Of a stretch of 64,000 nucleotides of DNA, positions 34,527 through 45,205 are shown piece by piece. The translations under genes were made by a program, and so were the position numbers. Every line of letters begins with the position of its first letter. The first letter of the stretch is position 1. Below the pieces are notes generated by a model. It worked only from the letters and a program-made list of their open reading frames with translations. It was not told the origin of the DNA and did no database searches. This DNA is from Oegoconia quadripuncta (Eukaryota; Arthropoda; Insecta; Lepidoptera; Autostichidae). Location: assembly GCA_949316235.1 (NCBI GenBank), contig OX438751.1, forward strand, positions 8,270,413 to 8,334,412, read 5' to 3'.

Positions 34527-34715
34527 ATACAAATCGGGGACGTCTTAAAGAAAGGCCAAGTCAAGAGTACCCTAAACCGACGAGCATTTATGAACAACCT
34601 TATGAGAGTGAATGAAGCAAAAGAGGTGTGTCAGGATCGTAGCAAGTAGAAGTCTGCGGTTTCTGTCTGCCCCTACAGGAAACAGGCATGACTTTATGTA
34701 TGTATGGGTTACCTA
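34527..34715 (+). pseudogene. RTE-type LINE, C-terminal tail and 3' end
   Basis: Reads IGDVLKKGQVKSTLNRRAF, MNNLMRVNEAKEVCQDRSK, an in-frame TAG where Trp is expected, and then KSAVSVCPYRKQA before a TGA at 34689-34691. It is followed by TATGTATGTATG, the simple-repeat 3' end usual in RTE-type elements. The opposite-strand relative at 14398-14745 shares QVKSTLNRRA and KEVCQ-RSK. The copy is 5'-truncated and dead. Confidence 0.75.
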
Positions 34716-34719
34716 AATA

Positions 34720-35010
34720 CCGTCTCGCCATACCCGTTCCCCGCGTATAAAAAAAAGGTGTTAATTAAATACTGAAATAGGATTCGCTAACAAGTACCAT
34801 ATTATGTAGCAGTAGAAGAAAGATCAGTTAGTGCATGTCGCCGTTTCTTTCAAAATAAGCCTTCGTTCAAATCAGATCATGCATAAAATAAAAGAGAATA
34901 ATTCAAACTAACTTTATACAGACGCATAATCCTCGTTCTATATCTACTCGAGCCTTCGAAGTTCGAAATAATTATAGTTTACTGTTAAATGATGATCCGT
35001 AAATTTTATT
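34720..35010. other. AT-rich DNA, nothing recognised
   Basis: No feature supported. Confidence 0.4.
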
Positions 35011-35014
35011 TTCA

Positions 35015-35175
35015 TTCGAGTGTCTCAGTATTTCAGAGGGTACGTTAAGCAGTCGATCACGGTTGTTTTAAATTGATTTCAGTCGTAGTCATTAAACCAA
35101 GTCGGTGGCCTACAACAGGGGCGGCTGAAAATACTGTCGGGTGGTCTCTAATCTGACACAAATCAACCATAACAG
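35015..35175 (+). mobile_element. 5S-type SINE, truncated copy
   Basis: Lacks the 5S-like head but has GAGGGTACGTTAAGCAGTCG, AAGTCGGTGGCCTACAACAG and GGGGCGGCTGAAAATAC, matching the order at 11160-11215. Confidence 0.55.
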
Positions 35176-35179
35176 AATG

Positions 35180-36275
35180 CCATTTTTATCCAAATCAGAG
35201 AAGTTTATCGATAGATATTTTGTCATCATCGTCCATCTCTATTAACTACTCGATATACGAACTCTCTCCAGCCAGACGTTTCGCATTTATGCCTTCACTC
35301 TATTTCACTTTGATTCGATCCCTGCATTGAGTTCATTAGTATGACTAATTCGAAGTAATCCTCTAATACGTTAAAGATATTAAGCAGAATGCTCTGAATC
35401 ACTTCTTTGGTTTTGAGGTAATCAAAAATGTATGAAATTCCTAAGAATGCTTTTTATTCCGCAGAATGTTTAAATAGCATTCTGAATAAAACATTTTTGT
35501 TTAGTAGCATCGTTGGCGTGTCGTTGTAATTTTTTGGTACACAATTTTGCAAGGTTTTACCATTCCATGGTATTACTTAAATAAGACAAATGATTCACAA
35601 ACCTATGTAGAGGCAGCGTCAAATATCGTTGACTAGCCACCATGTGGCGTGGGAACAAATTTTTATCTTATATATGAAAAACTTTTATTCATCTATTCCT
35701 CTACTTTATACATACCTACTGCAATACTACACTATATATAGATAGATAAAGCGTTTATTAGTTACACCAGTCGCACATACATATTTGTACAAAAGTACTA
35801 TTACTACTTTAACTAAATGCGCTGAATCTGAACCTATCCCTTCATGAGTACCATTTTTTTTTATTAGTCTTATTTATTTATTTATTTACTTTAGGTACAT
35901 TAACAGTAGTACATATATTATAATTAGATGTGACATGGTTTGTGGTACAGTTCTTATATGTCTACCAATTACAAATGTACTCAGCATTAATGATAGAAGA
36001 CAACTTTGATTTAGAAGATAAGTGAATAATGATGAATAATCAGTCAACATTATTTATTTATACTGGGAGAGCTAAGTGTGTAAGTATATTATTTTTAAAA
36101 ACTTTATGTGAACAGTGAAAAACTTCTTCTGAAAATCTTATTCTACTAGTATTTATTCTACTAGTAGTATAGGAGCTCGGTAAATCTCAGGAGTCCCTTG
36201 TCACCTCCATAGATGAATCTGTTATTTATTCTTGGAAAAGTATAAGACTCCCAATTAAGTTTACTAATGAGTTGA
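35180..36275. other. AT-rich DNA with simple repeats
   Basis: A (TTTA)n tract lies near 35868-35892, of the kind found at LINE 3' ends. Nothing else recognised. Confidence 0.4.
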
Positions 36276-36279
36276 CTTC

Positions 36280-36625
36280 TTGCTTCTCGACTGCTAATTA
36301 GCCACCTTACCAATTAATCACTACGCCTCACCTTGGAAACTGAACGGTGATGTTGCGAAATTCTACTTTACCCCATTTAAATATCTCATTAATTACGGAT
36401 TTCGTCATTAAAATATACTTAATCAATAAACCGGGCGTGTGAAAACGAGGTGGTCATTAATAGCATTAATACAAAGTACATAAAGACCATTAATTTTACT
36501 GATTGCAGACGACCGATATTGGGTGAATTTTATTATCGAAAAATAGTTATCACAACATTCCTATGGTCGGTTCAGCCTTGTCATTAATTTCAAGGCGACT
36601 CTTAAATAAATCGGATCATACTGTC
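36280..36625. promoter_or_regulatory. Non-repetitive island dense in ATTAAT/TAATTA motifs
   Basis: Within 340 bases there are many homeodomain-type cores, including GCTAATTAGCC near 36293, CCAATTAATCAC near 36310, CATTAATTACGG near 36389, TCATTAATAGCATTAATAC near 36453 and CATTAATTTTACTG near 36488. No repeat similarity and no coding frame. Candidate enhancer by motif density. Confidence 0.33.
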
Positions 36626-36698
36626 TTGGTGTGTGACCCCGGCCTTAGATTTACGGATCCGTTCTACGAAAAATTGCATGTAACTAGATATTGTAACT

Positions 36699-37048
36699 AA
36701 CGACCTGTTTGGTGTAGTGGTTAGAAACTCTGACTGCTATACCAAAAGGTCGGTTCGAATCCCGCTAGGGACATATATTTGTATGATATGTGTTCCCGCA
36801 TTATGGATCTTATCATTTATACTATATATATAGTATAAATTATAACATTATAGTTGCTTAGTGTGCAACTAGATTAGAATAGGAAAACATCGTGAGGAAT
36901 CCTGCATGCCTGAGAATTAAAATTCAAAGGCTTGTGAAGTCCCCAACCCACATTGGGCTAGCGTGGTGGACTATGGCCCATACTCCCTCAATTACGAGGA
37001 AAGGCCTTAATCCCTTCAGTGGGATGTTTACGGGCTGATGATGATTGT
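36699..37048 (+). mobile_element. SINE family B head with a composite lepidopteran tail
   Basis: Box A TGGTGTAGTGG (36710-36720) and box B GGTTCGAATCC (36752-36762) give a tRNA-derived pol III head. Instead of the usual family B body it continues into AGGAAAACATCGTGAGGAAT, CCAACCCACATTGGGC, GCGTGGTGGACTATGGCCC and ends TACGGGCTGATGATGAT. The same tail alone occurs at 60440-60560. Either a composite SINE or a head joined to another element. Confidence 0.75.
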
Positions 37049-37054
37049 AAGTTT

Positions 37055-37230
37055 TATAACCAAATATCATTGCTATACCTAAAGTAAGTTACAGATTTGC
37101 TAAAAAACATTTTCATTCTATCACTGATACGTACTCCATCCATGTGCAAAACATTTGGAGCTTTAAAATTTTTAGATGTAAAATCGGTCGCTTTCTGAAC
37201 TACCCTAAATAATCATCAAGGATAACAAAC
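37055..37230. other. AT-rich DNA, nothing recognised
   Basis: No feature supported. Confidence 0.4.
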
Positions 37231-37234
37231 AGCA

Positions 37235-37372
37235 CCAGTAGCATGACAGGCGCGACTACCGTTTATGTCGCGCCAAATAATATTTGTCTTGCTCACTCGC
37301 TTGGACGAAATATACAACCTATTCCACTCTCATTCATACGTCGCGCGCGACAAATGATGCCATGCTACGTGG
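37235..37372. mobile_element. Small palindromic MITE (GTAGCATG ends)
   Basis: The left end CCAGTAGCATGACA pairs with the reverse complement of the right end (CCCACGTAGCATGGCA). An inner perfect hairpin GGCGCGAC / GTCGCGCC lies at 37249-37274 and a related GTCGCGCGCGAC near 37340. At about 138 bp with no coding capacity it fits a short non-autonomous DNA transposon. Confidence 0.65.
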
Positions 37373-37374
37373 GT

Positions 37375-38995
37375 ATACATTACATGTTATATATGAAAGT
37401 TGACAAATTACGATTGTGGCACAGAATTAATATAGTACATTGTGGTTCAAGACCTAGCGGACATTATCCACAGATTTGTTTGAAACTAACAGTTTGCAGT
37501 AATATCATCTTCAATTGGTATTCGATTTAGAATAGAAACTGATATGGATTAGCTCTAACATGGGACCCAGTTAGTTCCTACGTCAATTTCTAATAACTGC
37601 CCAAAGTAAAATAACTGTCAACGTACCCAAATAATTAAAATAAACTATTAATCGTAACCTAGATAACAACGGAAATAAGATAGTGACTTGAGCATAAAAT
37701 GGATATATCGCTCTTATCGCTTCGGTTGCGTGTGACAGTGTCTCAACACTAACACTCGTTATTTCTAACATTAACTTATCCAATTAAGTGCATTACACTT
37801 ATCTAAGAACGCTCATTATGGTAAATGATGGTTTGGTGAACAGGGTTACCAACAACCTCTAAATATCGGACAGTGTAGTTAATTGGGTTTGTATTGGAAA
37901 GAATATTTTAACAATGTATTTAAGACGTGCGGTATTGAAAAATTATTTACTAAAAACTACTTTAAACGTCAGTGATGCTTATTTTTCCGTGTCAGTATTT
38001 GACACAGTTTTTTTAAATATAAATTATGATCTTAGTATTTGCGTATGAGATATGAGCACTCCAGTAACACGTGACGCCAGAATACTCTTTAAAAATAATG
38101 AATAATTTAACTACAGTGGCATCAATTTTTCGTTTGGGCTCTAACTAACTCTAACTTAACACTATTTGGGCCCAATTTTTTGTCATTATCAAAAGAGCTA
38201 AAATCCACCTTGTGTATTCTAGCATACCTGACGTAACAACATTTCTAATAATGCATTGTATAAATGAATATTGGTATACTGGGTGGAAACTTTCAGCGAG
38301 GCAGTAAGGGAAAGTTCTCTAACCGTTGCAGCTGCACGAAAAAGGTCTTAGAAAACTATCCGTAATTTTTCGTGATATTTTGATTCGCACTCACAGATTT
38401 TATAGTCCTTTTATACAAAAATATGCAATGGGACCAATCAATGTTGTAGTTCTTCAGACCTACAATTATACTGCAAAGGTTAAAGTACTCTCCCTTATTG
38501 CGTCCTTGAAATTTCCACATACAAAATATCAATGTAAAAAAATTCAACTAAGAATAACAAAAAGCAGTCCAGGCAACCCTAATAAGTGCAAGAGGGTCCA
38601 TTATTCACCGACACAGATTGGAGTAGCATCGTCGGTCGTCTCATCAGTTATTCAAATACAAGGTGTAATGAAATTATATTGTACATAGTTGAAATATTTT
38701 CAAGAGAAATAATTAACTAAAATCACAAAAAGGAACCAGGAAATAAGCCGTTCAGGGGCTGTATTCCTCAACGTCTTAATAAAAATAAGCCCACCAGAAA
38801 CAATAATGTAAACACGAAATACTTATAAATCAAATGTATTTTATATGTTCCTATAGAAACGCCCTAATGTATTTTTTTATAGTTGACACACAACTATAAG
38901 GAGGAGGACCATGTTTTGGCGCAACTTGGCAGATCATTGCACATGGATCGACCAATAGATCTCGGCGATCAAAACGGGCAACAAAAACGGATCTT
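37375..38995. other. AT-rich DNA, no recognised gene
   Basis: A 120-codon plus frame (38326-38688) has no recognisable domain and AT-rich third positions, so it is probably chance. Nothing else supported. Confidence 0.4.
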
Positions 38996-38999
38996 TTCA

Positions 39000-39195
39000 T
39001 CACATCCCATTAACAACCTATAAACGTTCACTATTGGATATAAGCCTCCCATATGGACTTCCCTCCCATATCAACTTGTATCGATTTGCATATTAATAAT
39101 TTCCCTAATCGCCACGCTGGTGCCTGCCGGCGAATTGGCGATTGCAGTTATTTTCTGGGAGCTTCGGTCGGACGCTGCTACCCCCCACTGGTCTT
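39000..39195. promoter_or_regulatory. Non-repetitive island with octamer and AATTGGCGATTG
   Basis: ATTTGCAT (39084-39091) runs into ATTAATAATTT, followed by CCCTAATCGCC, GCCTGCCGGCGAATTGGCG and GGTCGGACGC. Repeat-free and more balanced in composition than its flanks. Candidate conserved regulatory element. Confidence 0.3.
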
Positions 39196-39289
39196 GTGTT
39201 GTTATGCTCATGATCATTTAGTCACCTTTTACAACATCCATAGGACTTGAGGATTGTTCGTATCTACTCTCTATCTACTCTGCAGAGAA

Positions 39290-39425
39290 TCACACGGCCA
39301 AAACATCTATTACTCGGGAATAAAATGTTGGTATTCATCACACAAAGAAATGTTTGTAGGATTTGAACCCGCAACCATTAGTTTCGAAAGCATTACGTAC
39401 TGAACCAATTGGCCATCTAAGGTAG
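39290..39425 (-). mobile_element. SINE family B, diverged copy
   Basis: In minus orientation: TACTCGGGAATAAAATG, TTCATCACACAAA, GGATTTGAACCCGCAACCA and a decayed head. The box B complement is recognisable near 39360-39371. The 3' body is missing. Confidence 0.6.
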
Positions 39426-39579
39426 GTATCGTTAAACGTACAAAATACTTATTATTAGTATAAAACTAGTAAATCATCTTCACCATTCGTAACCCACATA
39501 TACTCACTGTTGGGTAGTTTAACGGTTCACCTCAATCGTGTGAGGGCCTCCGACGACAGTATACACGTTTGGGAGTTCA

Positions 39580-39710
39580 ATAAATACAAACGTGACAGTG
39601 GGCGAACCCATCGCCGTTGAAACATGCAAATTTATAGATGTATTTAGTAATCCCATAGTCGCTTTTTACAACACCTACGAAAAGAGACGGCTTCGTTCTA
39701 TTCTTTTACG
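39580..39710 (+). repeat. Dispersed repeat, copy 2 of the CCCATCGCCGTT family
   Basis: CGAACCCATCGCCGTTGAAA, TTTATAGATGTATTTAG, TCCCATAGTCGCTTTTTACA and GAAAAGAGACGGC parallel the copy at 2210-2345. Confidence 0.55.
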
Positions 39711-39796
39711 TGAACCCCCAACCACCCAGCATACAACTTGAAAGCAGGACTTGTAACCGTTTCGAAAATACCTGTAAATTAAGGTTTTTAGAAAAC

Positions 39797-40100
39797 ATTT
39801 CGTTCGGAGCACGCCCAAAATGAGAGTGCTACCTAAAACTTTAATAAATCGATTTAATCCAGACAGAGAGTGCACGCATGGTGTCGACGACAAGAGCGAC
39901 ATGAAAACCCCTAAAAACCGCTTAATTGTTTTCAAATTTTTTATAATTATTATTATTATTTATTATTATAATTATTATAATGTTATTATAATAAAACCCA
40001 TTTGGTTATCACCCCTTAAGGAAACCGGTTAAAGTAGAGCCAAACCTAAATAACACTCTTTTGTACTTGATGCTGATTTAGATTTAAAAATAAACCGGTA
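39797..40100 (+). repeat. Dispersed repeat F, copy 1, with ATT microsatellite
   Basis: Shares CGGAGCACGCCC-like, GAGAGTGCTACCTAAAAC, AAAACCCATTTGGTT, GTAGAGCCAAACCT, CTTTTGTACTTG and GATTTAGATTTAAAAATAAA with 51322-51588. An AT-rich (ATT)n expansion lies at 39945-39990. Class unknown. Confidence 0.6.
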
Positions 40101-40104
40101 AAAA

Positions 40105-40715
40105 CCCCCCCCCTGAAAGCACATTTCTAATTGAGAAAGTATCCCCCTCTTTCTTTTAAAGCACACATCACGCTAGCTGAATTATAATGCCACACTAAAC
40201 ACGTGCCATCATCATCACCAGCCTTACACGTGCCATATTGTCTAATTTTAACAATGTAGAAAGTCGATTATATATTTAGAGATAAAGAATTTACATCCGC
40301 TATTAAACAAAATTACGCGTTCTAATGCCGGAGAAGACATTCCTAATCGGATTGTGTGGAATAATGAGATAGAGGAGTATCGCGCCGACGCGATAGGATC
40401 TACAGATAGCGAGTCACGGTGCGCCTGCGCAGACAACTTCATCAACAATCTCCTTACCTATAGCCTCCTTTATAAGGCAAAGCAACAGGTTAATTGTGTA
40501 GCGAGAATCTCTAATTTAAGAGTAGAATTTCCAAAAGCAAAGGGTCGTACATGAACAGTTGAAGTAAGTGAAAACTTTTTATATGAATGCCTCTTAACTT
40601 ATAAATGTTCTAGGCGTTATAATTTTAGTAAATATTAAATGTGTAAGATTTTAAGTTCGTTAAACTTGAATTTTTATATATTGCTCTGTATATTTAGTAG
40701 TATATAGATCTAATT
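40105..40715. other. Non-coding DNA, nothing recognised
   Basis: A 66-codon plus frame (40354-40554) with acidic and polar content is not recognised. No other feature. Confidence 0.35.
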
Positions 40716-40716
40716 T

Positions 40717-41033
40717 TTTTTATGCACAACGGGTTGGTACTTGATCTCAATCACACCTGATGTTAAGTGAAGATGAGGTCGAATGTGGAAGCGTTTGGGG
40801 AACATATTTGGGGAACTGGCTATATTATCTCCGACAACCGGAACACAACAATGCTATTAACATTGCTGCTTGGCGGCAGATTTAGATAAGTGTGTGGTAG
40901 CTAGCCAGGCGGACATTCAAAATGCCTTACCACCAACCAAACCGAGTACTTAAACATGTACCCCGCTGTGGATCGAACCCGCGACCTCCGAATCGTAAAC
41001 CCAATGTCGTTTACATTGAGCCACGGAGGCGGT
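40717..41033 (-). mobile_element. SINE family A (tRNA-derived), near full length
   Basis: Minus-strand head GCCTCCGTGGCTCAATGTAA and box B (complement of GGATCGAACCC at 40970-40980). Next come GAGTACTTAAAC-like, GCCAAGCAGCAATGTTAATA, CTCATCTTCACTTAACATCA and AACCCGTTGTGCAT, ending in an A tract (T tract on plus at 40717). Same family as 43619. Confidence 0.85.
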
Positions 41034-41035
41034 TA

Positions 41036-43090
41036 ATGACCCAACAATATGTTTTGTCGAGTGTCCCATGTATAACATGAATTCGCGTGGTCAAGGACAA
41101 GGATTTACATTTAGGGAAGTGGATACCGAATATGAGTTGAAAATTAACTTCTTAAAAATGCTTTGTTTAACTTTGTTTAAAATAAGCCGAAACTTTATAA
41201 TTGAGGTACTACCATACTGTTTTAGTTCCACACAATATTTCGAATAGGACTTGTAAAATTTTATCTGTGTTACGAGCGAAATATGCGAGTAGTACAAACT
41301 CAACATTCTCCTCTGGACCATAAAGGTAAGACAAGGGATTCATTTCAAATTCAAATTAACGATATATTAGGTCCTTACCTATGAAAATGGCGTTTTGTAT
41401 GAAGAATTTCATTAAGACTCTTTTCTCCATACAAACATTATTGAAATATTTTTGGGAACGGCCAATCCAAATTTAGCTAAACTTTGTGTGTATTATCGGA
41501 TAACATTAAGTTAAATATAGGCAGTGTTAATTTTTAAAAGGAACCGCTTTATAAAAGTGTCTGCGAATCTAAGAAATAATATGGGAAGCTCATGAAAAGG
41601 GCTGTGTTAAAGTTTTTTTGTGATTTAGCTCAGACATGGAAAAATTGAAACCTTGAAAATATATTCTATTTTCCAAATAAAAAACAAATTTTGAAATAGC
41701 TATAGAATCGTAGGAGTTGGTACATTATGATTAACGAAGAAAAAGTCTCTAATTTCATAGGTAAAGACATAAAACTAGTATGTACTTGGGCGTACAACCA
41801 TTTAATTCTATGGTACATACAACAGACACGATAGTTAACAATTTTCACACTTAATGTATAAGTATCACAATCATATATAATAAGAGGATACAGCTAACAA
41901 TTTCTATCCTTTGTATCTATTGTATGACTGCAGGAATGTTCAGTCATCACTCGTTATAAATTTACATGTACACCAAAATCAATCCAAACGCTATTTAATA
42001 AAGACGACTTTTAAATGTCACTTATTAATATTTAAATTAATATTGATGAATTATAATTGATCATTGTTAGAGTATAGATTATCTTATTGAGTCATCTGCA
42101 TTCCTTTGTCTCAGCTCTCCTTTTTAATTTGTGTTTAACATGTATCACTTTAAAATATAATGGAGATTGTTTGAATGATAATTCGAAAGGAAAGATTTAA
42201 TACATTGATACAATTTTGATACCTATACTTACCATCGTAATTTTTTTATCGTTTTGTTTAGTTTGCTAACAAATTAATTACAGTTTAGCAGTAACACTCC
42301 AGTACTTAATATTTGTACAAGTAATTGTTATACAGCCACATAATATTCTTTAAAAGTGTATTAGATCATCTGTCTGTTACTAAAGTAAAAATTTGACACA
42401 AATACTTTGGCACTGGGTTTGAAATGTTTGAAATGTTAATGTATTTGAAGTATTACCAAATCTAAACCATAACCAAAAACGTTACGTTAAGCACATTTCG
42501 TATCCCGTTAATCATTTGAACGGAAATAAACCTATTTTTTAATACTCGTGGTTAGATCTAAACATTTTGGATTTGGTTTTACTTTGGTAACGTCAACGAT
42601 ATAGGTAAACGTTTACAAAAAATTGCGCGATACCATTTTTAAATCAGCTAAACTAAAGCTAAACCAAAACAAAAACGTTCCGTTCGAAAAGTAAAACCGT
42701 TGTAAAATAGAGCGATTGGTCCCCTGGTGTTTTTATTAAAAAAACTCTTTCCCGTGGAACGTGTAAAAAAGTACTTTTTTCGGTCTTTTGTTACAATTTC
42801 TGGGTTTAATGAAATGTACTCGAGTGACACATGGTTTAAGGCTTCTGAGTGGGTACTTAAATTGACACCCTGTATAGTCTTGCACTTTTCAACGGCGATG
42901 ATCTCATTCCTTGTCACATGCATTTCTGCATATATTTCGAAAATGAACTGTACATGTTGTTTTTAATGGAACTCCCAAACTTTTTGAATATATCCAACTA
43001 CCATTTCCCATAATGGTCGTGACGTTATGAGTGTTTGAGAGTTAAATTATATTTAGTTTAACGGTACTAACGCGTAGTGAACCCTAGATT
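41036..43090. other. AT-rich DNA, no recognised gene
   Basis: The stretch 42400-42990 includes AACCAAAAACGTTACGTTAAG and AACCAAAACAAAAACGTTCCG blocks and a TGACACCCTGTATAG string, perhaps an old transposon, but no end could be defined. Open frames of 60-91 codons are not recognised. Confidence 0.4.
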
Positions 43091-43094
43091 CTCA

Positions 43095-43290
43095 GTTACC
43101 AGATTCTACAACATATGCTTAATGCTAATTACATTTTGCATATTAAGGAAACATTTGAAGCGAAACCTGTGTTGGTCTGGGCAATTAAATGGAAGCTTTT
43201 ATTATGGTAATGAAATTCAATTAAAAGGAAATTGCGCTTAGTTACTTGTTGATACTAACTTACGATTGGTTACCTACTAACACTGACGAG
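43095..43290. promoter_or_regulatory. Repeat-free stretch with TTTTGCAT and AATTAAAT motifs
   Basis: GCTAATTACATTTTGCATAT near 43123 followed by GGCAATTAAATGG near 43179 and GGTAATGAAATTCAATT near 43205. Weak candidate for conserved non-coding sequence. Confidence 0.2.
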
Positions 43291-43555
43291 AATATATTTG
43301 CATAATTTCTTGTGGCCAAAGCTTTGAGAATATAAAACTAGTAGTGAGTTATACTGCCTTTCAGTAAGCGTACAATCGACAAAGTGCAATTGATCTATCT
43401 ATATTTATAATCTAATAAAATAAAATAAAACTAACGATGTAATTAAGTTAGATATTTAGTTCGAATGTCAGATATAACTTAATTATCTACCTAAAATCTA
43501 ATGCGTGTTAATTAGAAAACAAAACAGTTTATGAAAATTCTATTATATACTTCTA

Positions 43556-44318
43556 TTATAAATATATATATATATATATAAAAAGCGACTCACTGACTAA
43601 ATACCTACGAAATTTTTAACCGCCCCCGTGGCTCAATGTAAACAAGATTGGGTTTACGATTCGGAGGTCGCGGGTTCGATCCCCAGCGGGGTATCTATTT
43701 AGTACTCGGTTTGGCTGGTGGTAGGGCATTTTAAATGTCCGCCTGGCTAGCTACCACCATCTTATCTAAATCTGCCGCCAAGCAGCAATGTTAATAGCAT
43801 TGTTGTGTTCCGGTTGTCAGAGATAAGATATAGCCAGTCCCCCAAATGTGTTGGGGTTTCCGGGTCAGTAGTAGGTGGAAACATCTTCGACCTCATCTTC
43901 ACTTAACATCAGGTGTGATTGAGGTCAAGCTCCAACCCGTTGTACATAAAAAAATAAAAAATAAATCTCGAAAACTAAATGCATGCAAACAGCTGAAATT
44001 TAACAGGTATAGGTTAGTTTGTAGATAGAAGACGTCAGCTAGCGTAAACAACAGAATATTGTGGGTTCTCCTTATTTATTTGGAGATCCAGGCAGACAAA
44101 GTAACGGGAATATTTGGAAAATTCATACGGGAAGATTTTAAAAACAGGGTAAACCGGGATCGCTGCGGATAATCACTCGCTAAGATAGATTTTTGAGAAA
44201 TTCCCACGGGAAATTTTGACGAGAACGGGGAAAGCGGGATTTTGCGTGTTCAATGTCTATTTATTTCGATATCCACGCGAACTAAGCCGCGGGCGGAAAG
44301 CTAGTTACTTATAATTAG
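43556..44318 (-). repeat. Long variant of repeat C, interrupted by a SINE
   Basis: From a (TA)n tract and AAAAGCGACTCACTGAC on the left to CGCGAACTAAGCCGCGGGCG and GAAAGCTAGT on the right, the ends resemble a very common lepidopteran repeat. The right end is the complement of the CTAGCTTCCGCCCGCGG start of repeat C. The interior has repeated CCCACGGGAAATTTTG / TACGGGAAGATTTTAAAA blocks. SINE family A is inserted at 43619-43960. Confidence 0.55.
43619..43960 (+). mobile_element. SINE family A (tRNA-derived), near full length
   Basis: Begins CGCCCCCGTGGCTCAATGTA, with box B GGTTCGATCCC at 43673-43683. The tRNA-like head is followed by TTTAGTACTCGGTTTGGCTG, the CTTATCTAAATCTGC and GCCAAGCAGCAATGTTAATA blocks, CATCAGGTGTGATTGAGGTC and AACCCGTTGTACAT, then an A-rich tail. 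Inserted into the repeat at 43556-44318. Confidence 0.85.
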
Positions 44319-44379
44319 TTTAGCATAACTTTGCCAGATAAGAAAGGCACTTAGATGTAAGTGTCAGAAGCGCAACTGA

Positions 44380-44660
44380 AGGTATTCGCATATCGGCCGC
44401 TGAGGAGCGATCGATGACGCTCCCTCTCGTCTCCCCAATCAGCTCCATCAAAACTCGAGCTCATTACTCAAAATCAATTAGCGTTATTAGTGCGGCGCGT
44501 CTTCGTTAGCCCGTGATGGAGGGTAATTTATTGGCATCTCTTAATTAGGGATAAGTCTAATTGGAGGCTTAGTCGTAACGAGCCCCTCGAAATCTGACGT
44601 CCCGACGAATAAATTGGTCGGCCGGGGCACGGCCTCGGCGCACGCACTCTACTCGCCCTA
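44380..44660. promoter_or_regulatory. Non-repetitive island dense in AATTA motifs
   Basis: Contains AAAATCAATTAGCG near 44469, GGTAATTTATTGG near 44523, TCTTAATTAGGG near 44538 and GTCTAATTGGAGG near 44553, followed by a GC-rich block GTCGGCCGGGGCACGG near 44617. No coding frame. Candidate conserved enhancer by composition and motifs. Confidence 0.35.
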
Positions 44661-44830
44661 TAACCACTGATAATTTAACGTACCAACTATATTTCCAAAA
44701 AGAAATGTTGTTTATTCACCCGCTATGCAAAAATAGGGGTGTCATAAGTTTGTGGTCAATTTGGGTGATTTAGGTACACCGTGGCGGATTTTTAAATTTT
44801 AAATTTAGAGTTCTTAAACTTAGCTATAAC

Positions 44831-44942
44831 TTTTTTTTTAATATGAGAGGGCGGCAAACAAGCATGCGGGTCACCTGATGGAAAGCAATCACCGCCGCCC
44901 ATGGACACCCGCAACACCAAAAGGGTCACAGATGCGTTGCCG
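44831..44942 (-). mobile_element. LINE 3'-end fragment with 6-8 bp target duplication
   Basis: Minus-strand copy of the LINE tail also at 2524: plus-strand T tract, then CGGCAAACAAGCATGCGG, TCACCTGATGGAAAGCAATC, ACCGCCGCCCATGG and CACAGATGCGTTGCCG. TATAAC precedes the T tract (44825-44830) and follows the truncated 5' end (44943-44948), possibly TATAACTT on both sides, a clear target-site duplication. Confidence 0.88.
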
Positions 44943-45003
44943 TATAACTTACTGTAATAACTCCATTTAAAGAAAGAATCTTGATAGTGAAATATAATAA
45001 ATA

Positions 45004-45205
45004 TTTTAGACTCACCAATCATCTAGACCCAAACTAAGCAAAGCTTGTGCTATAGGTACTAGATAACGTATATATATATATATATATATAAACATCCATG
45101 ACTCGGAAAAGAATGTTCGTATTTATCACACAACCATCACCCCTCGTGGGATTCGAACCCGCAACCGTTGGTCGAAATGCTAGAACGTATAACCACGTAG
45201 TCCCC
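45004..45205 (-). mobile_element. SINE family B with TA microsatellite
   Basis: Minus-strand series: CACCAATCATCTAGACCCAA, AACTAAGCAAAGCTTGTGCT, a (TA)n expansion at about 45068-45090, AACATCCATGACTCGG, TTATCACACAACCATC, and box B complement GGATTCGAACCCGCAACC at about 45149. The box A region is decayed. Confidence 0.75.

Noticed and set aside
38326..38688. 120-codon plus-strand frame
   Set aside because: AT-rich third positions, no motif, and length expected by chance in 64 kb of this composition.
40354..40554. 66-codon polar plus-strand frame as a small gene
   Set aside because: No ATG at the start, no recognisable family and no supporting context.
43620..43700. Second tRNA-like sequence with GGTTCGATCCC
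   Set aside because: Same reasoning: it is the head of SINE family A, with further copies at 40717 and 57634.
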